DNA of 64,000 nt from positions 2,227,001 through 2,291,000 of the forward strand of contig NC_079209.1 in the NCBI RefSeq assembly GCF_026745355.1, in the 5' to 3' direction. Positions within the stretch are counted from its first letter, which is position 1, and every line of letters begins with the position of its first letter. Below, in pieces: positions 1-10,460 of the stretch. Below the pieces are notes generated by a model. The model saw only the letters and a program-made list of their open reading frames with translations, did no database searches and was not told the origin of the DNA. Made by a program: the position numbers and the translations under genes. The stretch comes from Beta vulgaris subsp. vulgaris (lineage: Eukaryota > Streptophyta > Magnoliopsida > Caryophyllales > Amaranthaceae).

Positions 1-209
1 GTTGCTGCTAGCACGTACATGGCTCTTCCGGCCCTAATCTTCCACTTTTTTAATTCTTCTTGATCGGTTGGTATTGTAACTTCATTACCACCGACTATAC
101 CCCAAAGATCTTGTCCCAACAAATAGAATTGCATACGTGTACTCCACGTACTGTAATTTCCATTGTTGAGTTTCTCAATATTACTAGACGAACTAGCAAT
201 ATCCGCCAT
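1..209 (-). CDS. Ty1/copia Gag N-terminus, partial
   Basis: Read on the minus strand, an ATG at 209-207 opens a frame that runs off the window edge (69 codons). The product begins MADIASSSSNIEKLNNGNYS and continues with a TWSTRMQFYLLGQDLW-like stretch, the hallmark N-terminal region of plant copia Gag (UBN2/DUF4219 type). Gag packages the retrotransposon RNA in virus-like particles. A primer-binding site and a candidate LTR lie just upstream (higher coordinates), so this is the 5' end of an element whose body is outside the window. No stop interrupts the visible part. Confidence 0.8.
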   Translation of the reverse strand, partial: MADIASSSSNIEKLNNGNYSTWSTRMQFYLLGQDLWGIVGGNEVTIPTDQEELKKWKIRAGRAMYVLAA

Positions 210-426
210 TTGTGACTTGGTGTTGCCCGGCAATACACAAGTAAGCTTGGTCCCTGACCAACAAGCTTCACAGTCCCAGACTGTGCACTAATGGAAAAAC
301 ACCTCGCAATACGGTCCCCGACCGTTAAGTTAGCAAAAAATATTTTTGACTATACCGTTGCAATAATATCAGTCCCCGACCGATATTTACCAAAAAATGG
401 TCCCGAAAAATTTAACGGAACGAATG

Positions 427-438
427 GCTCTGATACCA
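427..438 (-). other. Primer-binding site, tRNA-iMet type
   Basis: The minus strand reads TGGTATCAGAGC, the standard plant retrotransposon primer-binding site complementary to the 3' end of initiator tRNA-Met. It lies two bases inside the candidate LTR edge at 441 and about 220 bases before the Gag start, which fixes the element's orientation as minus. Confidence 0.85.
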
Positions 439-440
439 AT

Positions 441-828
441 TGTAAGATATTTTGGGGTAATTATGTGGAAAGATTAACAACAAATAAGTGGATATAAAAA
501 TTAAAGTGTTGCTCACATCTAAACACTAAACACACTTATATTATTTAGTGATAGAACTCTTACATGAAATTGATAGAATTCACTCCTTTACAATTTCTCT
601 CCACTTAGAAATAAACTAACGTAGTACAACTACTACTTCTTGTAGCTAGCACTCAAAGTTTTCTGAGCACACATTGCAACATACATACAACACCTATTTA
701 TACTACTACACTCTACTATTGCTTTTGCTCCTTTCACACTAGCAATTAATGTTTGGCAAAATTTTCAACTAAGGTATACTATAGGCTTTAGGGAGGGGGT
801 GTAGGAAACTAGGACGGTAGATTTTACA
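441..828 (-). repeat. Candidate 5' LTR of the copia element
   Basis: The edge at 441 follows from the primer-binding site and begins TG. The far edge at 828 is inferred from an imperfect matching terminus (plus strand TGTAAGAT at the left, ATTTTACA at the right). A minus-strand TATAAATAGG lies at 702-693 and would be the LTR promoter. The second LTR is outside the window, so the right border is uncertain. Confidence 0.5.
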
Positions 829-2037
829 ATCTACATTAGAGTAGCAATATTTGACCAAAGTAGGAGATGTATTTTAACAGTTATTAATGACATTTTTCGT
901 AATATTGCAACTTCACAAACGTGTTCCCGATTTCCTTACTTTTCGATCGATTTCATCTACTGCTACTAATTTGCTTTACTTTTACTGAAGTTGGGAACCA
1001 ATTTTGTAGGTTCTGAATTAATTACAAAAATATAATGAATGACACAAAAAAACAACTTGAACATCCTTATGATGATCTATTGAGGCCTAAATTAGTTTTA
1101 TGTTCTCATTTTAGGTTATGGTCCTTATGTGAGAATGAATCCTTACTTAAAAACGTTTATTATATACTTCATAATATATTACGGTTTAAAATGCATGCAA
1201 CATTATTTAAAACATACTTAACTTTTTTTAAAAAAATAAACATATATACCTTTTTTTTTTTTTTTTGAGTGACATACTTAACGTTTTAGAGCAGATGTTG
1301 TATGTTTTAGAATAACATTTTAAAATTTTGTTTAGATAACACACTTGACTCTTTTTTTTAATGGAACATACTCCATTTGTTTCAAAATGATCTTCCTACT
1401 TTGACTTACTTTGGTCACTCATAATATCAAATAGAGAAAAAAAAAAACGAAGAAAGTATATTTTATACTTATTAGTTTTATTGGTGACGCTCTTTGTGCT
1501 ATATATTGAGAATCCCTATTTATATAGATAGTTATATTAAATTGAGATAAGTATGGGAAGACCAACTATATTGCTATCAGTTGGAATTATTCATATGAAA
1601 ATTTTATATTATCTTTGATGGTTTTAAAGTGCGTGCCAACCAAATTCCAAAACGTCTTGGTTGGGCCAGGATTACAATAATTTATTGTGCACCTAAACTA
1701 TATTAGAAGAAAAAAACAAACTATATTATTCGACAACATACTATATTATACGACAACAGACTATATCAGAAAATTGACTTATATCATACAAAAACTAACT
1801 ACATATAAGGTGAATATCATACAAAAACTGGCGATAACAAACGAAATATAACTATATCAAATGAAAACCGGCTATATCATATACTTTTCGGTGCAAAATA
1901 AGTTATTGTGAACCCGATTCATTCGAGTTCTTTTGACCAAACTTTTGGCACTTGACAATCTTTGATAATAAAGTGTAAATCACAACACCCTCAGCTCGTT
2001 GAGCAGCTACTAATAATGGAGTATTAGATATCATATA
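829..2037. other. AT-rich intergenic DNA, no gene seen
   Basis: No coding region is supported. There are long A/T runs (for example 1251-1266), degenerate short repeats built on ACTATAT and CGACAACA around 1690-1870, and one Stowaway-like terminus (TACTCCATTTGTTTC at about 1369) without a convincing partner end. Confidence 0.6.
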
Positions 2038-2128
2038 CTTCCTCCGTTCCATAATAAGTGAAACACTTCTCTTCTTTATGTGAGAGCTTTTTGAGAGGAG
2101 TGTTTCACTTATTATGGAACGGAGGAAG
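2038..2128. mobile_element. Stowaway-like MITE, almost perfect hairpin
   Basis: A 91-bp element begins CTTCCTCCGTTCC and ends with its exact reverse complement. It is flanked by TA on both sides (2036-2037 and 2129-2130), the Tc1/mariner target duplication. The arms match over about 30 bp before a short loop. It abuts the 5' edge of the BAHD coding region. Related hairpins occur at 50055-50120 and 57049-57117. Confidence 0.85.
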
Positions 2129-2139
2129 TATGAGTTTAG

Positions 2140-3159
2140 AACATTGCACCTGACAATCTTTCCTTAATTGTCACAAATCAGGCTACAGAGCTGAAATGCG
2201 GAGGAATAGTAGTTGGCTGCACATTTGACCATCGAATTGCAGATGCATACTCAGGCAACATGTTCTTAGTATCATGGGCTGAGCTAGCAAACTCAAAACC
2301 ACTTACAATGATGCCCTCTTTTACAAAATCTTTCCTCAATCCTCGACTCCCTTCTTCTTATGATCCCTCATTGAATGATATGTACATCCCTATTTCAACC
2401 TTATTACCTCCTAGAGAAAACAATAATGAAACTCCACCATGTCGAAACGATCCCCTTCTAAGCCGCATATATCATGTCAATGCTAAGGAAATAAGTCATC
2501 TCCAGTCTCAAACAAATGGGACTAAACTCGAATCTTTCAGCGCGTTCATGTGGAAGTTGATCTCGAAGCATGCTAGCATATCACAAAATGAGCCAAAAGT
2601 CGCAAGTTCGATAACATGTAAAATGGGCATTGTGGTAGATGGTAGGACAAGACTTGTTATCAATAAAGGAGATAATAACAGCATGCACAAAAAGGAAATA
2701 ATTGGTTGTTATTTCGGAAATGTTCTTTCAGTTCCTTTTGGAGAGAAAAAACTAAGTGATTTAATTGAAAAGCCGTTGAATTTAATAGCACAAGACGTGC
2801 ACGAGTTTTTAAGAAAGGTAAAGAGTGACGAGCATTTTCGAGACTTGATCGACTGGGTGGAAGTCCATCGTCCTAAGTTATGTCTAGCAAAGATTTATAG
2901 TAATGGGAGGGATGACGGACCGGCGTTCGTAGTGTCGTCTGGGCAGCGATTTCCGGTGTCGAAGGTTGATTTTGGTTGGGGTAAACCAATATTTGGATCA
3001 TATCATTTTCCATGGGGTGGAAATGCAGGGTATGTTATGCCAATGCCTAGTAGCAAAGGAAATGGTGATTGGATTGTATACATGCACCTTACACAAGGGC
3101 AATTGGAATTCATTGAAAAGGAAGCTAGTCATGTATTCAAACGTTTCAAGCTCTTCTAA
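2140..3159 (+). pseudogene. BAHD acyltransferase, C-terminal part (5'-truncated gene)
   Basis: BAHD enzymes move acyl groups from acyl-CoA to alcohols or amines in the cytosol (hydroxycinnamoyl, benzoyl and related esters). This open frame of 339 codons has both family signatures. The catalytic HxxxD is HRIAD at about codon 31, preceded by ELKCGGIVVGCTFD. The structural DFGWG motif is at about codon 277. In full proteins (about 430-460 residues) HxxxD lies near residue 150-165, so roughly 120-130 N-terminal residues are missing. The frame is open back to a stop at 2137-2139. No matching first exon is visible in the upstream 2 kb, which holds a MITE and a copia LTR. An acceptor (TTTAG at 2135-2139) could join a distant first exon, so a live gene with a far upstream exon is possible. 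The substrate cannot be told. The N-terminal loss makes a pseudogene more likely. Confidence 0.75.
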
Positions 3160-3721
3160 GTCCCAAGTCCTCGTGATATACTCCATCCGTTCCTTTTTAA
3201 TTAGTATACTTTGTGTGTCGATATCGATCACTAGCTTTTAGATCGAACGAAATTTTTTTTGTATTATAAATTTAAAATCATATAATACGTCCCTTGAAAT
3301 TATGGTGTAAATATTTATAAGTATTTTGAAATAGTTAAGACAGAAAAGTGGCGACATTAGAATTTATCTTATGTACTAAATACGAAGAAATAAATAGAAA
3401 ATATATTTTTCGATTTAGTTTATTAAAAAAACGTGACTCAACTACTTGTTATATAGACAATATATTTCAATAATATTGCATACATTCAACTGCTCCTTAT
3501 AAAATTAAGACCTAAATCTCGAGCACCAAGTCAGTCACTTTCAGAGTGGTATAAAATGTAGTTTATTGAAGACAAAAAATAAATTCATAATTCATATTTT
3601 AAAAAATGAATAGAAAAACATGAGTAACAAAGAGTTGTAAGTTTTTATCATTGTGTTCCAATTAATTTATCAAGTGAATTTTCCAAGTTTTAGTGTCTAT
3701 TTTGGGTTTTAATAAATTAAA
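3160..3721. other. Downstream of BAHD gene, no gene seen
   Basis: This is AT-rich DNA. A Stowaway-like left terminus (TACTCCATCCGTTCC near 3179) lies just after the BAHD stop, but I find no opposite terminus, so it may be a solo end. Confidence 0.5.
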
Positions 3722-3985
3722 CTAGTTATTAGGCACGGGCTATGCCTCGGGTAAGAAAAAATTTCATTTATTAATATCACACTTTAAGATAATAACACTA
3801 AATATAATTTAGTCTAGTGGTTAAGACTTTAATATATGTACTTGAGGTCTTGGGATCAAATCCTATACTATGCAATTTCTAAAAAAAATTAATGTACATG
3901 GATTACATGAACTAAAACTCGTTAGGGAGAGCGCCACGTGGCACATAGACGTTCTTTCGCACGCCTTTTAATATATTTGTATAGA
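3722..3985 (-). mobile_element. Short non-autonomous Helitron (candidate)
   Basis: On the minus strand the element starts TCTATACAAATATATTAAAA at 3985 and ends AATAACTAG at 3722. It is preceded by A (3986) and followed by T (3721), as expected for Helitron insertion between A and T. A small hairpin (AGGCA / TGCCT arms, about 3730-3745) sits a few bases inside the CTAG end. There are no terminal inverted repeats or target duplication. The plus strand at 3810-3870 has tRNA-like words (TAGTCTAGTGGTTAAG and GGGATCAAATCC) that may be captured or SINE-derived. Confidence 0.65.
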
Positions 3986-6809
3986 TTTCATATTAAACTA
4001 TTACCACCGGAAAAAAGACCCCCTTTGTGAAAATTTTGTGAATGTTATGTCAAAGGTACATGCTATGATCATAAAATTCATGTATGTTCTTTGCAAAATG
4101 AGATTCTTTTGAGAAAATACTAGTACTTAAAGGTGTATTCAGATACCATTAAATTCAGTCATGCCATAAATCATGCCCATGGTTCTATAAAACTATAAAA
4201 GTAATGATTATTTAGAAGTCAAAAATAATTTCATACAGGTTTGAGAAATAATATAATTTCAAACTGCTATATACTATAAAGTATACCAATGTACCATGGA
4301 CAACTTTCTTAAAGCACGGGTGGTCGTGAATAGGAAATCAATGGTTCAAATGATCATATTTTTTCTAATGGTATCTCTTTTTTATTTCTTAGGGTCTTGA
4401 ATGCACTCGGTTAATCATCATTTTTTTATAATTAGTTTATACCTGTGAAATAAATATAGACATATAGTAACCGTGTTTTAATTGCCTATGCGGGATGAAC
4501 GAACATGTATTTGACTATCTCATTACAAAATTTTTGCTTTGGGAATCAACAAATCTTTAAAGGAAGACATATAAACCTATTTAGATATTTGGGAAACCAT
4601 AAGGACTAGGGACTTAACAAATGCAGATTTTCGCGTTAGGACTTCATAATTGGTCAAACTAAGGAACCAAGCTAAGATAGAGTTTGGCGGGGGGGGGGGG
4701 GGTTTTGAGGTTATGAATATGATGAGGAATCAGAATCGCCCATAATTGGCATTTACTTAATATGATTCATGTTTAGTTTTAGGCGAATAAATAACGAAGC
4801 AATATGTTTATGCAATATAAAATAAAATTACTCTAGGTTGGTTCATTAAATACAAAAGATTATTTTGATGACATGTTATTTAAGCAATCAAAATTATAGG
4901 GAACCTAATCCAATTGTCCAAATTATTTGAATTTAGAATTAGAATTTTTTTTTAGGTCTTGTAATTAACAAAAATAAACATGTGCGGTTGTGAAAGTATT
5001 AAGCATATAGCATAACATAATCTTGAAAAAAGAAAAGGAAATATTAGAGAAAATTATACAAGATTAACATTAAGTCTTTGAGGATCTACATCATAAAAAG
5101 TAGTTTATTATTAGTAGAATAAAAATTAAATTGGAATTGACCATAAAGAATTATACCTTTGTCGCCTAGATCTTGTATAACCATGTGTTTGGTGCACGGG
5201 CCCTGTGCCTGACACAGCCTTCATGCGTCCGCTCAGGTGCTTTTGCATCTCTGTGTTTCGCATGATTGTCTCGATGTTGTGCGCACGCATCCTAGAGCGC
5301 TTGACGCATCTGGTTGCGCAACACGCAACCGTATATCTGACCGGATTTTGTTTGTTAAAATATTTCTATTTATCTTTGATTAAATAATATCTTTTAGATT
5401 CGTAAATAAGTTATCTCAAGGAATAAGATCTGTTTTCATAATATCCTTTAGAAAATAAATATCAAGAGTAATTTATATTTATTAATAAAAATACAATTAA
5501 TTGTTTGGAATAATTAATTGGACTTTTCGAAATGCAATAAATTATCATGAGTAATTAATTGAGCTTTTAAAACTGGCCGGGATTGCAATAACTAAATACG
5601 TTGTATGTTCTTAAAACGATTTGGCTTAGCTTGTTGGATTGCTCTTTCATTGTATGGACCAATTAGGATCACGGTATGTTTCATTATTGGGTGCTAAATG
5701 GGGAGATACGATTATGTATCTACGCATATCTTACACTATATTAAGATAATATTAAATCGAAATTTTCAAAATTTGACCTTGAAACAGAAGAAATAAATGG
5801 AATTGCTATTTAAAATTCGATGATTTTGTATTGAGAATAATTCAAAATTGGCAGCACTATTATGACTTATGAAAAAAATTGTTTTTGTCTCTTCATTGCC
5901 TTCTTTTCATTCGTTGTTTATTGCTTGAAATTGCTTGCTAGATTGATAGTCGTTAGGAATTTGGACTTAGAATCTCTTACTTCTCTTACTCTTGAACACT
6001 TAAAAGAAGTTCAAATGTCTTGGAAAATTCAATGACAAACCAAAACTATACATTTTCAGGATATATGACAACTTTGTCCGAACATCCTAACGAAGACTTA
6101 TGAATTGTTCATGTCCTTACTCCTTTAGTTTGTGTGATTGAAGTAGCACGTATCATAAATAACCATAACTGTTCACAATGAAGAATAATAAAAAGCAAAG
6201 TCCACACAAATGCAGAACAAGGCCATAAATCAGAGAGGGAAAAACTTCTTTCTCACAAATCCATCACAACTTAAGTTGTACGATCACAAACTTCAATTTC
6301 TTACTCCCATCAAAAGGTTTGCAGTAAATGTAATGAGAGTGGATTACAAAGTCAATACATAATGTATAATACACAAAGAGTTCTAATTTGAAATTCTGAT
6401 CATCTGAGCAGCAACTCATGTTCAGTACATTCTTTAGCTGGATGATAACTTACAAGCGGCATCTCCTTGCCATCTTTCGGCATAGTAAGATCACTTGTAA
6501 ACTTCATGTCCTTACTATCAATTATCAATCTGCATTACAAAACTAGTAGCTGGTAAACCATACGCATCATAACAAAAAAAAGAGCGATCAAAGATAAGCT
6601 ACTCTGATCGTCTAAGTATCGTGTTGGATCCTTGACACTACCACATGGTTACGAACACTTTGGCACTTCATTGAAGCAATGACATTGAAATTTTTCATAA
6701 ATTATGCCAAGTCAGGCACTTGGAACCAACACGACTACATGCGTGTGTCTGAGTAACATAGGATTATATTAAAGTAGGTGGTTCTATAATTACCTTCCTT
6801 AAGAGAAAC
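3986..6809. other. Intergenic DNA between Helitron and calmodulin-binding gene
   Basis: No gene is supported. Visible features are a 14-base G run (4689-4702), a GC-rich patch at 5190-5345 in otherwise AT-rich DNA, and the presumed 3' untranslated region of the minus-strand calmodulin-binding gene towards 6809. Confidence 0.5.
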
Positions 6810-9800
6810 TTAGCTGCAAGCTTGAATAGGGCTTGCACGAGCGAAACCTGTTGAATGTCTTCTGATGTGGTTTTCATACTTTGGGATCGGTAGAACTGAT
6901 TCAAAAGCTTCAACCAGTAATGCCACTTTCTTTTTTCGAGCTGGAGCAAGTTGGTTGACTGTCTTCTGCAGTGCATAGTCGAGCATCCACTCCTCTGTAT
7001 TTCTCCTCTCGTCCATCTCTTGGTGCCTCAGATCCACCTTCTCTGCTTCTGGTTCTAGTTCAACTGTTAGAAAGTTTGGACCTCGTGGGTTGAATTCTCT
7101 CGCTTCCTCAACATCTTCATGTGCTTTCCTGCATCGCGACAATCTCTTTAGTTTGTTGCAGCTGTCCAGGAGTTCCATTTTGGCATCAGATTCTCCTGTG
7201 TTGGAACTCAGATTCCTGGCATCTTGCATACTGTTTCTGATAACAGATACTGCATCTGATTCTTCTGTCTTGTGTATTCCTGATTTCACTTCAGCAATAT
7301 CATGTTCATCTATATGAAGTTTTACCTTTCTCAATTCATTTTTTTCCTCAGAGTTTACTGATCTTTTGCTGACACAGTTATCGCCGCCTTTCACTAGAAA
7401 GAAATTCCCATCATCAGTATTACAATAGCTTGCATCTTCCTTCCCAGATCCGGCCTCATCAGTTGCAGCTTGATCATCATTATCCACCATACAAATTTCT
7501 TCCTTTGTAATAAAAGCTTCTAAATTATCAGTAATTGGTAGTTTTGATTCCTCACTTGGCTCACTTTCTTCCATGAATTCAGTAGCATCTTCTTCTCTGA
7601 TTTCTCGTACTGTGTAGTTTCCGATATCTGATTCATCATCATCAGTTTCAACCTGGTAAGAGTCAGGTTCTTCATTTACTGTTAATGTAATTTCTACGGG
7701 GAAATCAGGCAGATTTCTGGCTTGGAAATCATTGGACTTATCTAGCTGTCCTGCATGGACTGTTGCTTTATCAGCCAGGTGAAAATCCTCAGCTCTCTCA
7801 TTATTTGGCTGAGATATATTCATATCATCTGTGACCATAACTAGCTCTTCCATGTGCTTTTCACCTGCATTAGATGTCAATACATGTCATAATCAGGATG
7901 CAATTATTTATGGTATCAAACAAAAATTTTGTGGATAATTGATCTAATCACTACTTAACACACTATCCCAAGTGGGGATCCGCCGCCACTCTAATCAATC
8001 CTACATAATTGTTTGATAGTCCTCCTGATTTTATTTAATATTCGCCAATTGAATATCTCGATTTTAGCTCCAAGATCATGATCGTTGATTGTCACAAATA
8101 ATATAACAAAAATATGGTCATTTGAAGTCTTGTTAGATTGATTTTTATGTGTAACTTCATATTTTCTCCGCATAAATATTTTTGTTGTAAATGAGCGACT
8201 GAGCACAACAGTGATGTAGTCAGGATTCAACGATCCTAGGTTTTTCTTTCACAAAATTACTATGTAGTTAACATACCTTCGCCACAGTAGAACATAGCTG
8301 CAAAGGAGGGGGAAAAAGCACACATCACTACTTAACACACATAGCTGCATATATATGTCGTCTATGTTTATATTGATATTATTTTGTCGCCATCGCCAAT
8401 AAAAATTACCAATGTGGCAAAGGTATATTAAGTTTATTATCAATCTGGCTAATTGGCCATGTTTTCTGTACAGAAATTTTACTTTGAAGTTATTTCTATA
8501 TATTTTCTCCACAAACTATTTACTATATAGTTAAACCTGAGCAAGGCAGATGCTAGTCATGCTACCAAAAACTCGTATATGTAAACTTCATTTTACAGTA
8601 CACCTAGATTCTAGATGTAGTGTCTTCATGTTCCATATTAATTATCTTTAACAAAGTAGTGAAATTAGTACCTTAACTATGACCTTAGCAAAATATAATG
8701 AACAATAATATAGTGAGGATACCTGTTTCAGTGAACTCACTATCTGGCAAAGAATCAGTATCAGTGAAATGCAGGCACTCCACAATTTCATCCTGACAAT
8801 ATGGTGAATATTCATCAGCAGCTACAAACTCCGAATACTCGCTAACGCTCTTATCCAACTCATAACCTGCTTTCTCTTCCTCCTTACTGCAATCTGTCTC
8901 AACAAAAATGTCACATGATTCGAAATTGGTGGCAACACTTTGCCCCTCTTCCCACTCCATGTCCGAATTTTCACCAAAAAACTCGCTGTCAACTGATGTC
9001 TGTCTTCGAACAGGAGTTGCTGCATAATCTTCATCTTCAAGTCTGAATCTTATGCCTGACAATACATTACTGTCACCAGTATGATCAACACTATCCTCAG
9101 ACTCAACCTCTGTATGTGGGACATAGACTTCAATGAAAATGTCTCCCTCTGAAACTTCTGGTTTATCTTTCAGAGTCTTCATCAGCCTTCGTTTCGAAGA
9201 TAAGAATCGCTTCAAGGGAGGTGCAGAGACATGGTGATGACCGTTAAGAGAACAATAGTTGTAAGGACAGACCTTAAAAACTGAGTTACCTTCAGCTTCA
9301 GTTCCCCCAGGTTTGAGTTTAAGGTATGTAGGAAACTTTGAATCTTTCAGGGTTGATGAGCAAGTAGCTCTTTGTACAACTACTTTTTTATAGGCTCCTG
9401 CTGATCTTGTGTGTTTAAAACTAGGAGCCTTTATTAAGGTCCTCATCTTTTTTAAACTAGATATCTTTGTGTTGCTTAATTTAGTAGGAGTTGTTTTCTC
9501 TTTTCTCGCCTCAGAACTGCTTGTACTCTTCATATAATTCGGAGACGAAGACGACATATATGATGATGGCTTCTTGGGGCTTGGTGTGTTTATTGGTGTG
9601 ACTAAGGAAGGTTTGTGAATCTCTGGTGACGAGTTAAGGCTAATCTCGACGTTAGAACGTTTCGTAGGCCGAGATTTCTTCATCTTGATGACCTTCAAAT
9701 CAGCTCCTTTGCTCTTGCCTTCATGTTTTTGAAGGGAAGGTTTGATGATAGTTTGTTTCTTCTCTGTTTTGAGGCTATGAGCTTGAACATCAAGCTCATT

Positions 9801-9836
9801 TTTATTGAATTCCACCTTTCTTTGCACCATCTTCAA
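6810..9836 (-). CDS. Plant calmodulin-binding domain protein, two exons
   Basis: Exon 1 is 9836-8723 and exon 2 is 7864-6810; the 858-bp intron has GT-AG borders and splits a glycine codon in phase 1. The joined frame gives 722 residues. Residues 629-700 (start FNPRGPNFL, then a basic helix with PARKKKVALLVEAFESVLP) match the plant calmodulin-binding domain (PF07839), which binds Ca2+/calmodulin. The very end (GFARASPIQACS) resembles the usual end of this family. The N-terminal 370 residues are rich in Lys, Ser and Pro with basic clusters and have no other domain I recognise. The middle (about 380-600) is very acidic. A nuclear or cytosolic calcium-signalling role, as for PICBP-like proteins, is inferred. 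A second ATG two codons in (MKM) is an alternative start. Both exons are intact. Confidence 0.9.
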
Positions 9837-10076
9837 AGAGATGAAAAAAAGTGTGGGATTTTCTTACACTTTTGTAAGAGGAAGGAAATTCATTCAAAGA
9901 AAGGGAAGCATAATAAGCTTTGTGTTTTCTTGCATTTCTAACAAGTTAAGAGATTAGATGGTTTTTTGCCAAGGAAATTTAGTTGGTTTTTCAGTGGGTG
10001 GCCTTTTTGTCCTGATTTCAACTGCTATGCATAAAATTATTAGGTGTCAATTTTGAACAAGGAGCGTGATACAAAC

Positions 10077-10084
10077 CTTTATAA
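10077..10084 (-). promoter_or_regulatory. Possible TATA box of calmodulin-binding gene
   Basis: The minus strand reads TTTTATAAAGG about 240 bases before the start codon at 9836, a plausible distance for a core promoter plus 5' leader. This rests on motif and position only. Confidence 0.3.
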
Positions 10085-10247
10085 AATGGAGTTTTAGTGT
10101 GTGTGGGGACTATGGAAGGGTACTTTATGTTGGTGTCTTTCTTTTTCTTCCATTAAATTTTGTATCTGCTGACATTAAAGTTCTGGTATTGGACTATTGA
10201 GGTACCTTTCATCTTTCACTTTGGAGTACTTTCAGAATGATGGCTAA

Positions 10248-10460
10248 GGGCTTTTTTTTTCGGCGTAAAATAATTGAACTGAATTGAACTTAACTGAACT
10301 AAATTGAATTGAACTGAAGTTAATTAAATTGAACTGAACTGAAATTCATAGTGACATGTGAGAGTAAAAGTATTGTCCAGAGTTGAGTTGAACTGAACTG
10401 AAATGAATTAAACTTAACTGAATTGAACTGAACTAAAAATAAGCTGGAGAGAACCGGCCC
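10248..10460. mobile_element. PIF/Harbinger (Tourist-like) MITE, TTCAGTTCAG family
   Basis: The element is bounded by TAA on both sides (10245-10247 and 10461-10463). It starts GGGCTTTTTT and ends AGAGAACCGGCCC. The inside is made of degenerate AACTGAACTGAATTGAA words. A second copy of the family is at 49632-49732. Confidence 0.7.

Noticed and set aside
1368..1570. Second Stowaway MITE
   Set aside because: Only the left end (TACTCCATTTGTTTC) is recognisable; no inverted partner or TA duplication found.
3810..3880. tRNA gene
   Set aside because: Only A- and B-box-like words are present; no acceptor stem or cloverleaf can be formed. Explained as part of the Helitron or a SINE relic.
4689..4702. 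G-quadruplex or origin-like element
   Set aside because: A lone 14-base G run in AT-rich DNA is best treated as a simple homopolymer, also a common assembly trouble spot.
6764..6976. 70-codon minus-strand open frame overlapping the calmodulin-binding gene end
   Set aside because: It is a different frame of the same exon; the calmodulin-binding frame carries the domain and family-typical C-terminus.
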